Part shown: in pieces, positions 33,575 through 40,868 of the stretch | Position numbering within the stretch: the stretch's first letter is position 1 | How the letters are laid out: every line of letters begins with the position of its first letter | Assembly (NCBI GenBank): GCA_034433305.1 | Contig: DAOUAM010000003.1 | Coordinates: forward strand, 1 to 46,730 | Length of the DNA: 46,730 nt | Direction of reading: 5' to 3' | Source of the DNA: DAOUAM01 sp034433305 | Lineage (GTDB): Bacteria > Chloroflexota > Dehalococcoidia > Lucifugimonadales > DAOUAM01 | Position numbers and translations under genes: made by a program | The notes under the pieces: generated by a model | Database searches by the model: none | Seen by the model: the letters and a program-made list of their open reading frames with translations, nothing else | Told to the model about the DNA's origin: nothing

Positions 33575-33887
33575 AAGGGGAGTAGTAGCGGGCCAATCGG
33601 CCACAGAGAGCCGGGGGCAGGTGGAAGCCCGGCGCAGGGAAGCCCGCGAACTCGCCCCGGAGCAGTCGGCCTGAACATAGCTGTCGGCGGTCAGCCATCA
33701 GCTTTCAGCCCACTACCCTGGCGGGGATGGGCGCTGATTGCTGAAAGCTACCCAGTAGGGCCGGACGGTGGCGACGTTATAGCCATCGAGTGGCCCCGCG
33801 CAGGGCGTTGAGACGTCCGGGCGCTGGGCAATCAGGGTGGTACCACGGGTAGTCCAGTCCCGTCCCTCAGGGGACGGGACTTTTTTT
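33575..33887 (+). ncRNA. T-box leader, leucine-type specifier (CTC)
   Basis: A tRNA-sensing leader. Stem I opens with 'aggggagtagtagcggg' and the distal-loop element GGTGGAAGCC is at 33620-33629. The descending side carries GAA-CTC-GCCCCGGAGC with the specifier CTC (Leu) at 33651-33653. A Stem III-like helix pairs 'agctttcagc' (about 33700) with 'gctgaaagct' (about 33750). The canonical T-box AGGGTGGTACCACGG is at 33834-33848; its TGGT bulge complements the ACCA end of tRNA-Leu. It is followed by an intrinsic terminator. Known mechanism: uncharged tRNA stabilises the antiterminator and turns on the downstream genes, here ilvB onward. Confidence 0.93.
33857..33887 (+). terminator. T-box terminator hairpin
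   Basis: GTCCCGTCCC (33857-33866) and GGGACGGGAC (33871-33880) form a perfect 10-bp stem with a TCAG loop, followed by seven T (33881-33887). Formation competes with the T-box antiterminator. Confidence 0.95.
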
Positions 33888-34114
33888 ATAGCGGACGAGA
33901 AGCGTGGGGCGTCGCTCCGATGGCGGGCGCTGAGGCTGTGGACAGCCGGCCCCTGTGACGCCATGCGCTGGCCCTCTTCCTGGCACTTCCCCTCTCCCGA
34001 TGGGTAAGGGCCGGAAGAGGCAAAGTCCAAGTACGAAGATGTTATCTGATTGGCCGAGCAGCCGACCGCTGGAGGCTGACGGCCCACGAGAAGAATCCTT
34101 GGAGGTGTAGTCCC

Positions 34115-35809
34115 ATGAAGCTGCGGGGGTCCCAGATGGTCTGTGAGTGCCTGATCAGGGAAGGGGTGGAGGTAATCTTCGGCCTCCCCGGCGGGGCCAT
34201 TCTTCCCCTCTACCAGACGCTGCCCGAGTACCCCCAGCTACGGCACATCCTTGTACGCCACGAGCAGGGCGCGGCCCACGCCGCCGACGGCTACGCCCGG
34301 GTCACCGGCAAGGCAGGCGTTGCCTGGGCCACGTCTGGCCCCGGCGCCACCAACCTGGTGACCGGCATCCTGACCGCCCAGATGGACTCGGTGCCCATGG
34401 TGGTCGTCACCGGCCAGGTGGGCCGCGCGGCCATCGGCTCCGACGCCTTCCAGGAGTGCGACATTACCGGCATCACCCTGCCCATCACCAAGCACAACTA
34501 CCTGGTGATGCACGCGGCGGACATCCCCCGCGTCATCAAGGAGGCGTTCCACATCGCCACCACCGGCCGGCCGGGCGTGGTGCTCATTGACATCCCCAAG
34601 GACGTGTTCAACGAGGTGGCCGAGTTCCAGCACCCCGAAGAGGTGGACCTGCCAGGCTACAAGCCCACCATCCACGGCCACTCAGGCCAGGTGCGCAAGG
34701 CGGCCCAGCTTATCAAGGAGGCCAGGAGGCCGCTGATACTGGCAGGCCACGGCGTCATCCTGTCCGGCGCCTACGCCGAGCTGCGGGAGCTGGCCGAAAA
34801 GGCCCAGGTGCCGGTGGTCAACACGCTCCTGGGCATAAGCTCTTTCCCGGGCAGCCACTACCTCTACGCCGGCTGGCCAGGGATGCATGGCATGGCCTAC
34901 TCCAGCCTGGCCATCGAGGAGGCCGACCTGCTCATTGCCCTGGGCATGCGCTTCGACGACCGCGTGACGGGCAACCCCAGGGCCTTCGCCACCAGGTCCA
35001 GGAAGGTCCACGTGGACATAGACCCCTCGGAGATCGGCAAGAACATCAAGGTGGACGTGCCCATCGTGGGCGACCTGAAGCACGTGCTGCGGGAGTTGAA
35101 CAGGCACGTGGAGCCAGCGACCCACCTGGAGTGGCTGCAGCGCATTGACCAGCTACGGCGTGAGCACCCGCTGACCGACCCCAACGAGAGCGAGAAGCTG
35201 CTGCCCCAGTACGTCATGCAGGAGCTGGCCCAGGCCACGGGCGGCGAAGCCATCATCGTTACGGGCGTGGGGCAGCACCAGATGTGGGCCGCCCAGTACT
35301 ACACCTTCAACGAGCCGCGCACCCTGGTGTCCTCCGGCGGCTCGGGGGCCATGGGCTACGAGGTGCCCGGCGCCATGGGCGCCCAGGTGGGCAGGCCCGA
35401 CAAGGTGGTCTGGTCCGTGGCCGGCGACGGCGGCTTCCAGATGACCATGGCCGAGCTGGCGACGCTGGTGGAGAACCACATCCCGGTGAAGTTCGCCATC
35501 ATCAACAACTGCTACCTGGGCATGGTGCGCCAGTGGCAGGAGCTGTTCTACAAGAAGAGCTACGTGGCCACCGGCTACACCCGCAACCCGGACTTCGTGA
35601 AGCTGGCCGAGGCCTTCGGCATGTACGGCGAGCGGGTGACCGACAGGGCGCAGGTCAGGGGGGCGATCCACAGGGCCATGGAGTACGACGGGCCTGCTCT
35701 CATTGACTTCATGGTGGAGCAGGAGGAGAACGTCTACCCCATGATACCCTCTGGCGCGACCATCAAGGACATGATCGAGGCGCCCAGGCCCTCAGAGGTC
35801 CGAAAATGA
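34115..35809 (+). CDS. ilvB: acetolactate synthase large (catalytic) subunit
   Basis: A 564-aa ThDP/FAD/Mg enzyme, first common step of valine, leucine and isoleucine synthesis. The N-terminus 'GVEVIFGLPGGAILPLYQTL' (17-36) and catalytic Glu50 in 'HILVRHEQGAAHAADGYARV' come first. The FAD region includes 'ALGMRFDDRVTGNPRAFATR', the ThDP motif is 'GDGGFQMTMAELATLVENHI' (from 437), and the following 'NNCYLGMVRQWQELFY' is specific to true acetohydroxyacid synthases. ATG 34115 follows TTGGAGGTG by 7 nt. It is first in the operon after the T-box, and its stop overlaps ilvN (ATGA). Confidence 0.97.
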   Translation: MKLRGSQMVCECLIREGVEVIFGLPGGAILPLYQTLPEYPQLRHILVRHEQGAAHAADGYARVTGKAGVAWATSGPGATNLVTGILTAQMDSVPMVVVTGQVGRAAIGSDAFQECDITGITLPITKHNYLVMHAADIPRVIKEAFHIATTGRPGVVLIDIPKDVFNEVAEFQHPEEVDLPGYKPTIHGHSGQVRKAAQLIKEARRPLILAGHGVILSGAYAELRELAEKAQVPVVNTLLGISSFPGSHYLYAGWPGMHGMAYSSLAIEEADLLIALGMRFDDRVTGNPRAFATRSRKVHVDIDPSEIGKNIKVDVPIVGDLKHVLRELNRHVEPATHLEWLQRIDQLRREHPLTDPNESEKLLPQYVMQELAQATGGEAIIVTGVGQHQMWAAQYYTFNEPRTLVSSGGSGAMGYEVPGAMGAQVGRPDKVVWSVAGDGGFQMTMAELATLVENHIPVKFAIINNCYLGMVRQWQELFYKKSYVATGYTRNPDFVKLAEAFGMYGERVTDRAQVRGAIHRAMEYDGPALIDFMVEQEENVYPMIPSGATIKDMIEAPRPSEVRK

Positions 35810-36378
35810 CGACAAATAGCACGAGACAACCGCGGCGCACCATTACGGCGCTGGTGGAGGACAAGCCCGGCGTCCTCAACCGCGTGGCCAGCCTTTTCCG
35901 CCGGCGCGGCTTCAACATCGCCAGCCTGGCCGTCGGGCACAGCGAGATACCCAACCTGTCCCGCATGACCTTCGTGGTCGAGGGCGATGACTCGGTGGTG
36001 GAGCAGGTGACCAAGCACCTGCACAAGCTGGTGGACGTCATCAAGGTCTCGGACATCTCGGAAGAGAACATCGTGTCCAGGGAGCTGGCCCTCATCAGGG
36101 TCAAGACCACCGTCCACACCCGCAGCGAGATCATCCAGCTCGTGGACATCTTCCGGGCCAACATCGTGGACGTGGCCCCCGAGTCCCTGATCATCGAGGT
36201 CACCGGCGACGAGGACAAGATAGACTCGCTGCACAACCTCCTGAAGCCCTTCGGGGTCATGGAGGTCATGCGCACAGGCGCCATCGCCATGAGGCGAGGC
36301 ATGAACGCCCAGGAGGAGAACGGCCACGCCAACGGCGCCCGCCCCCGCGGACGCATCACCGAGACTGGCAGTGTGTGA
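35806..36378 (+). CDS. ilvN: acetolactate synthase small (regulatory) subunit
   Basis: A 190-aa regulatory partner of IlvB, expected to confer valine feedback inhibition. An N-terminal ACT domain reads 'ITALVEDKPGVLNRVASLFR', 'RRGFNIASLAVGHSEIPNLS' and 'RMTFVVEGDDSVVEQVTKHL'. The C-terminal small-subunit domain includes 'SRELALIRVKTT' and 'IVDVAPESLIIEVTGDEDKI'. The Gly in 'EDKPGVL', part of the valine-binding loop, is present. A 25-residue polar, Gly/Arg tail follows residue 165. ATG at 35806 overlaps the ilvB TGA (ATGA), so the subunits are translationally coupled. A family A repeat starts 9 bp after the stop. Confidence 0.95.
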   Translation: MTTNSTRQPRRTITALVEDKPGVLNRVASLFRRRGFNIASLAVGHSEIPNLSRMTFVVEGDDSVVEQVTKHLHKLVDVIKVSDISEENIVSRELALIRVKTTVHTRSEIIQLVDIFRANIVDVAPESLIIEVTGDEDKIDSLHNLLKPFGVMEVMRTGAIAMRRGMNAQEENGHANGARPRGRITETGSV

Positions 36379-36387
36379 CGGCGGCCA

Positions 36388-36462
36388 GCCCCCTCTCTGG
36401 CTCTCCCCCAGAGGGGGCGAGGACAGTCCCTTCCCCCTTTGGGGGAAGGCCAGGAAGGGGGC
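36388..36462. repeat. family A 75-nt repeat between ilvN and ilvC
   Basis: It starts GCCCCCTCTCTGGCTCTCCC and ends GGCCAGGAAGGGGGC. Two internal hairpins (CTCCCCCAGAGGGGG and TTCCCCCTTTGGGGGAA) are bracketed by complementary ends. It would be transcribed as part of the operon mRNA. Confidence 0.88.
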
Positions 36463-36516
36463 CGAAGGAGAAGGCCAGCACCCTGGGACAGATTCTATAA
36501 CCTGAGAGGTACTGAC

Positions 36517-37515
36517 ATGGCAAAGATGTACTACGAGAACGACGCCGACCTGTCGCTGGTCCAGGACAAGACCATCGGCGTCATCGGCTACGGCAGCCAG
36601 GGCCACGCCCACGCCCTGAACCTGCGCGACAACGGCATGAACGTCATGGTCGGCCTGTACAGGGGCAGCAAGAGTTGGCCCAGGGCCGAGCAGGAGGGGC
36701 TGAAGGTCGGACTTGTGGCCGACGTCGCCCGCCAGGCCGACATCATCATGATGCTGATCCCCGACACCTCTCAGGCGGAGGTCTACAGGGAGTCCATCAA
36801 GCCCCACCTGCACCCTGGCAAGACACTCATGTTCGCCCACGGCTTCAACATCCACTACAAGACCATCGTCCCGCCTGACACGGTGGACGTGTCCATGGTG
36901 GCGCCCAAGGCGCCGGGCCACCGCATGCGCGAGGTCTTCGTGAAAGGCTCGGGCGTGCCGGGGCTGCTGGCCATTCACCAGGACGTGTCTGGCAAGGCCC
37001 ACGACGTCGCCCTGGCCTACGCCCGGGGCATCGGCTGCACCCGCGCCGGCGTGCTGGAGACCACCTTTCAGGAGGAGACGGAGACCGACCTCTTCGGCGA
37101 GCAGACGGTGCTGTGCGGCGGCGTGGCCGCGCTTATCAAGGCCGCCTTCGAGACGCTGGTGGAGGCCGGCTACCAGCCCGAGTCGGCCTACTTCGAATGC
37201 CTGCACGAACTGAAGCTCATCGTGGACCTGCTCTACCAGGGCGGCCTGGGCTACATGCGCTTCTCGGTCAGCGATACCGCCGAGTACGGCGACTACACCC
37301 GTGGGCCGATGGTCATAGACGAGCACGTGAAGCAGAACATGAAGAAGGTGCTGGCCGCCATCCAGGACGGCAGCTTCGCCCGGGAGTGGATCGCCGAGAA
37401 CGACGAGGGCCGGCCGCGCTTCAACCGCCTGCGCAAGGAGAACGCCGAGCACCCCATCGAGAAGGTCGGCAAAGACCTGCGCGGCATGATGAGCTTCCTG
37501 AAGAATGTGGACTGA
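36517..37515 (+). CDS. ilvC: ketol-acid reductoisomerase (class I)
   Basis: A 332-aa Mg- and NAD(P)H-dependent enzyme, second step of the branched-chain pathway. The dinucleotide fold 'IGVIGYGSQGHAHALNLRDN' is followed by the cofactor loop 'GLYRGSKSWPRAEQEG', whose Arg/Ser residues favour NADPH. Further on, 'LMFAHGFNIHYKTIVPPDTV' carries the catalytic His. The C-terminal knotted domain has 'FQEETETDLFGEQTVLCGG' with the metal-binding Asp/Glu, and 'ESAYFECLHELKLIVDLLYQ'. The length fits the short class I. ATG 36517 has GAGAGGT 8 nt upstream; an in-frame extension through the repeat to 36439 is rejected. Family A repeats lie on both sides. Confidence 0.97.
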   Translation: MAKMYYENDADLSLVQDKTIGVIGYGSQGHAHALNLRDNGMNVMVGLYRGSKSWPRAEQEGLKVGLVADVARQADIIMMLIPDTSQAEVYRESIKPHLHPGKTLMFAHGFNIHYKTIVPPDTVDVSMVAPKAPGHRMREVFVKGSGVPGLLAIHQDVSGKAHDVALAYARGIGCTRAGVLETTFQEETETDLFGEQTVLCGGVAALIKAAFETLVEAGYQPESAYFECLHELKLIVDLLYQGGLGYMRFSVSDTAEYGDYTRGPMVIDEHVKQNMKKVLAAIQDGSFAREWIAENDEGRPRFNRLRKENAEHPIEKVGKDLRGMMSFLKNVD

Positions 37516-37516
37516 G

Positions 37517-37591
37517 GCCCCCTCTCTGGCTCTCCCCCATAGGGGGCGAGGACCCTCCATTCCCCCTCTGGGGGAAGGCCAGGATGGGGGC
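37517..37591. repeat. family A 75-nt repeat after ilvC
   Basis: Begins one base after the ilvC stop codon. Same orientation and structure as 36388-36462, with a few substitutions. Confidence 0.86.
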
Positions 37592-37853
37592 AGGGCCTTC
37601 CATCGAGACCGGTGGCAAGACTACTAGCATAAGGAGTTCGGGATGAACAACGCGGAGGTGCCCCACGTAGTCCGCCGCGTAGGCCGGGTCTTGGCAGGGC
37701 TTGGCTGCGCGGACTGCGTTCTCCTTCGATAGCCCTTCAGTGGCCCGAAGGTCTTTGACCAGCACGTTCACATAGCCAGATCAAAGGGCAAGGCGCCGCT
37801 CCCCGTGAGAGCGTGATGCACGCTGGCGCTGCGCTGGTATGCAGGCAGAGCCA
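37592..37853. other. spacer between repeats, no convincing gene
   Basis: A 260-bp spacer. On the plus strand ATG 37643 (AAGGAGTTCGGG upstream) opens only a 30-codon frame. On the minus strand a frame reads 'VLVKDLRATEGLSKENAVRA', then AKPCQDPAYAADYVGHLRVV, which looks protein-like but ends inside the repeat and matches nothing I recognise; it may be a gene remnant. Confidence 0.35.
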
Positions 37854-38013
37854 GCCCCCTCTCTGGCTCTCCCCCACAGGGGGCGAGAACAGTCCCTTCC
37901 CCCTTTAGGGGAAGGCCAGGAAGGGGGCTAGACGCCAGCCCCCTCTCTAGCTCTCCCCCACAGGGGGCGAGGACAATCCCCTTCCCCCTTTGGGGGAAGG
38001 CCAGGAAGGGGGC
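37854..38013. repeat. tandem pair of family A repeats before leuA
   Basis: Two copies in the same orientation, 37854-37928 and 37938-38013, separated by 9 nt. They end 40 nt upstream of the leuA start, so up to four hairpins would form in the leuA leader region of the transcript. Confidence 0.88.
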
Positions 38014-38052
38014 CTACGGTGGGGAACGGCGCACCCGGAGGAGAACACAGCA

Positions 38053-39609
38053 ATGCAAATGGACAGGGTAATCATCTTCGACACCACGCTGCGCGACGGC
38101 GAGCAGTCCGCCGGGGCGGGCCTGACCGTCCAGGAGAAGCTGGAGATAGCGAAGCAGCTCGACCGGCTGGGCGTTGACGTCATCGAGGCCGGGTTCGCGG
38201 CCAGCTCGCCAGGCGACTTCGAGGCGGTGCAGACCATCGCCCGGGAGGTCCGCAGGCCCATCATCGCCTCGCTGGCCCGCTGCCATCCCGACGACGTGGA
38301 CAGGGCCTGGGAGGCGCTCAAGGACGCCGCCCGCCCGCGCATCCACGTGTTCATCTCCTCGTCCGACATCCAGATCATCCACCAGCTCCGCCGCAACCCG
38401 GAGGAGGTGCTGGAGATGGCCGTGGCCTCGGTGGAGCGGGCTAAGCGCTACTGCGAGGACGTGGAGTTCTCGCCCATGGATGCCACCCGCACCGACCTGC
38501 CCTTCCTCTACAAGATGCTGGAGGCGGTCATCAACGCCGGCGCCACCACCGTCAACATCCCCGACACCGTGGGCTACACGGTGCCAGCGGAGTTCGCCCA
38601 GCGCATCAGCCTCATCAGGAAGAACGTGCCCAACATCCACAAGGCGGTGCTCAGCGTCCACTGCCACAACGACCTGGGCATGTCCGTGGCCAACAGCGTC
38701 GCCGCCATCCAGGCCGGCGCCCGGCAGGTGGAGGGCTGCATCAACGGCCTGGGCGAGCGCGCGGGCAACGCCGCCCTGGAAGAGATCATCATGGCCATCC
38801 AAACCCGCAAGGACATCCTGGGCGTGTCCACCAACGTTGACACGACCCAGATCTACCGCACCAGCCGCCTGGTCAGCGACATCACCGGCTTCCCGGTGCA
38901 GCCCAACAAGGCCATCGTAGGCGCCAACGCCTTCCGCCACGCCTCGGGCATCCACCAGGACGGCGTGCTCAAGGAGCGGACGACCTTCGAGATCATGGAC
39001 CCGCGCTCCGTCGGCTGGCCCAGCAACTCGCTGGTCCTGGGCAAGCTCAGCGGCCGCGCCGGCCTGCGCGCCCGGCTGGAGCAGCTTGGCTACAAGCTCT
39101 CCAACGAGGAGTTGAACAAGGCCTTCGAGTCCTTCAAGCTGCTGGCCGACAAGAAGCGCGAGGTCACCGACGCGGACCTGGAGGCGCTCATGGCCAACGA
39201 GCGCCGCATCATCGCCGAGCCCAGCATCTACAGGCTGGAGCACGTGCAGGTGTCCTGCGGCAACCGCGAGGTGCCTACCGCCACGGTGACCCTCATCACG
39301 CCCGAGGGCAAGGCGGTCACCGACGCCGCCACCGGCACCGGCCCTGTGGACGCCGTGTACAAGGCTATCAACCGCATCGTGCAGGCGCCCAACACCCTCA
39401 TCGAGTTCAACGTCAACGCCGTCACCGAGGGCATAGACGCCATCGGCACCGTGACCATCCGCATCCAGAAGGATGGCAAGGTACACGTGGGCCGCGGCTC
39501 CGACACCGACATCATCGTGGCCAGCGCCAAGGCCTACATGAACGCCCTCAACCGCATGCTGGCCCTGGAGCAGACCGAGCGGGCCTCCGCCGGCGCGACG
39601 ACAGCGTAG
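38053..39609 (+). CDS. leuA: 2-isopropylmalate synthase
   Basis: A 518-aa enzyme, first committed step of leucine synthesis: condenses acetyl-CoA with 2-oxoisovalerate. The TIM-barrel start 'IIFDTTLRDGEQSAGAGLTV' carries the metal-binding Asp and substrate Arg. 'HCHNDLGMSVANSVAAIQAG' holds the two metal-ligand His, and 'ASGIHQDGVLKERTTFEIMD' comes from the linker subdomain. The C-terminal LeuA dimer domain ('VSCGNREVPTATVTLITPEG' to the end) binds leucine for feedback inhibition. ATG 38053 lies 10 nt after GGAGGAG; ATG 38059 is possible. A 12-bp hairpin follows the stop. Confidence 0.97.
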   Translation: MQMDRVIIFDTTLRDGEQSAGAGLTVQEKLEIAKQLDRLGVDVIEAGFAASSPGDFEAVQTIAREVRRPIIASLARCHPDDVDRAWEALKDAARPRIHVFISSSDIQIIHQLRRNPEEVLEMAVASVERAKRYCEDVEFSPMDATRTDLPFLYKMLEAVINAGATTVNIPDTVGYTVPAEFAQRISLIRKNVPNIHKAVLSVHCHNDLGMSVANSVAAIQAGARQVEGCINGLGERAGNAALEEIIMAIQTRKDILGVSTNVDTTQIYRTSRLVSDITGFPVQPNKAIVGANAFRHASGIHQDGVLKERTTFEIMDPRSVGWPSNSLVLGKLSGRAGLRARLEQLGYKLSNEELNKAFESFKLLADKKREVTDADLEALMANERRIIAEPSIYRLEHVQVSCGNREVPTATVTLITPEGKAVTDAATGTGPVDAVYKAINRIVQAPNTLIEFNVNAVTEGIDAIGTVTIRIQKDGKVHVGRGSDTDIIVASAKAYMNALNRMLALEQTERASAGATTA

Positions 39610-39616
39610 CCCTGCT

Positions 39617-39646
39617 CACCCTGGGGGCGTCGCTGCCCCCAGGGTG
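39617..39646 (+). terminator. hairpin after leuA
   Basis: CACCCTGGGGGC (39617-39628) and GCCCCCAGGGTG (39635-39646) form a perfect 12-bp stem with a 6-nt loop, 8 nt after the leuA stop. Without a T-run, termination is uncertain, but it could separate leuA from the toxin-antitoxin promoter. Confidence 0.5.
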
Positions 39647-39879
39647 GGCTATACCTGTGGAACAACTACCAGGCATGATGATTTCAGGCGAAGGAAAGTC
39701 CCGGGGGACCCTCCTGTAAAGCGTGTGTCCAGAATTGTACTGGCGGTCCTCAGAGACGCTGTGCCTGAGCAAATCGAGGCATTCAAGCGCGGTGCTGCCA
39801 GCCCCCTATCCGGGATTCGCCTGAGGGCTTGTGTTACCAGGGGCCAGATGCCCGGCTAGCCCTGGGCTTGCGCACTTGC

Positions 39880-39910
39880 TTGACATACTTTACTATTTCC
39901 CTGGTATGCT
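39880..39910 (+). promoter_or_regulatory. promoter of the AbrB/PIN toxin-antitoxin pair
   Basis: TTGACA (39880-39885), a 19-bp spacer and TGGTATGCT (hexamer TATGCT 39905-39910, extended -10). The long spacer suggests moderate strength. The operator-like palindrome covers the -10. Confidence 0.6.
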
Positions 39911-39920
39911 TTACCAGGGA
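39898..39920. promoter_or_regulatory. palindromic operator candidate of the toxin-antitoxin pair
   Basis: TCCCTGGTA (39898-39906) and TACCAGGGA (39912-39920) are perfect 9-bp reverse complements around 5 nt. The site overlaps the -10 element and the ribosome-binding region, the usual place for antitoxin autorepression. Confidence 0.6.
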
Positions 39921-39929
39921 GATGTACCT

Positions 39930-40385
39930 ATGCCTATCGTCACCCTTTCCAGCAAACACCAGGTCACGCTACCAGCCGAGATGGTGCGTACCCTGGGCCT
40001 GAAGCCTGGAGACAAGCTTGTCGTGGAACTCATCGGCGGCCACATCGTGCTGCTGCCACGGCCAGCTAGCTGGGCCGACTACTTCGCGGGGAGCCTTAAG
40101 GGTGTCTTCGGCTCCACCAGGGAGGAGATAGACAGGTACATCGCGGAGGTACGCTACGGAGGGGATATAGATGCCCTGAAAGACGCCCTGGCCCTGGACC
40201 CAGAGTTGCGGGCCGTGTATGATGCTACGTCGCCAACTGAGGCCTATCCCCTGAGCGAAATCAAAAAGAGGTCGAAGGTGGAGCACGCAGACCAGAAGCT
40301 CCAGAAGCTGGAGGAAATACATGCCGTGAAGCGCCTGGAGCAGCCGGCCCCTGGCGCGGAGCCTTGCTATCGCCGGGTCGCGTAG
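39930..40385 (+). CDS. AbrB/SpoVT-type antitoxin with C-terminal extension
   Basis: A 151-aa DNA-binding antitoxin. Residues 1-45 form a swapped-hairpin AbrB domain ('MPIVTLSSKHQVTLPAEMVR', 'TLGLKPGDKLVVELIGGHIV'). Residues 46-75 ('WADYFAGSLKGVFGSTREEI') are the usual toxin-binding tail. The remaining 75 residues, Lys/Glu-rich ('KVEHADQKLQKLEEIHAVKR'), are unusual; most such antitoxins end near 80-90 residues. ATG 39930 follows CAGGGAGATG. It ends 2 bp before the PIN toxin gene. It probably represses its own promoter through the palindrome at 39898-39920 and neutralises the toxin. Confidence 0.83.
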   Translation: MPIVTLSSKHQVTLPAEMVRTLGLKPGDKLVVELIGGHIVLLPRPASWADYFAGSLKGVFGSTREEIDRYIAEVRYGGDIDALKDALALDPELRAVYDATSPTEAYPLSEIKKRSKVEHADQKLQKLEEIHAVKRLEQPAPGAEPCYRRVA

Positions 40386-40387
40386 CA

Positions 40388-40858
40388 ATGCCGCCTTCCC
40401 CTCAAGCAGACCGCTGGCTCCAGGACCTGCGGCCTTTTCGTCGGATAGCCCTGGACACTAACGTGGTGATTTACGCCCTGGAAGATATAAGGCCCTACAG
40501 GGAACTTGCCCAGCACCTGCTGCGTCTGATGGAGCGGGGCTTGATGGTAGGTGTTGTCTCCACCATAGTAGAGGCAGAGGTACTTGTAAAACCGTTGCGA
40601 ACAGGCGACTGGCCGACGCAGGAAAAGGCAGAGCTATTCTTCAGGGTTGCTCCCAACCTGGCTGTGAGGAGCGTTGACCGGTCTGTGGCAAGGCGCGCCG
40701 CGCTGGTAAGGTCCAGCAGTCGCCTGCCTCTTCCAGATGCCATCATAATAGCCACGGCCCTGGAGGAGCAGTGCGAAGCGCTGGTCGGGAATAACTCCGC
40801 CCTGGCCCGCCATAGCCTCGGGCTGCCCTATCTGTACCTGGAAAACTACATCTCCTAG
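40388..40858 (+). CDS. PIN-domain toxin (VapC-like ribonuclease)
   Basis: A 156-aa Mg-dependent RNase-type toxin. The first acidic residue is Asp23 in 'RRIALDTNVVIYALED'. The second site is Glu62/Glu64 in 'GVVSTIVEAEVLVKPL', and the third is the Asp in 'RLPLPDAIIIATALEEQ'. At the fourth position, usually Asp in 'GND', the sequence reads VGNNSAL, so one acid is replaced by Asn. The start at ATG 40388 is 2 bp after the antitoxin stop with no Shine-Dalgarno, so translation is coupled and toxin output depends on antitoxin translation. The gene ends 10 bp before leuC, which it may help to transcribe. Confidence 0.85.
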   Translation: MPPSPQADRWLQDLRPFRRIALDTNVVIYALEDIRPYRELAQHLLRLMERGLMVGVVSTIVEAEVLVKPLRTGDWPTQEKAELFFRVAPNLAVRSVDRSVARRAALVRSSSRLPLPDAIIIATALEEQCEALVGNNSALARHSLGLPYLYLENYIS

Positions 40859-40868
40859 AGAGGTTGCT

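Noticed and set aside
37854..38013. Tandem repeats resembling a small CRISPR array
   Set aside because: The units are 75 nt, palindromic, only 9 nt apart here, and present singly elsewhere; no cas genes are present.
39644..39859. A 71-codon plus frame between leuA and the antitoxin gene
   Set aside because: No Shine-Dalgarno, no recognisable domain, and it overlaps the leuA hairpin.
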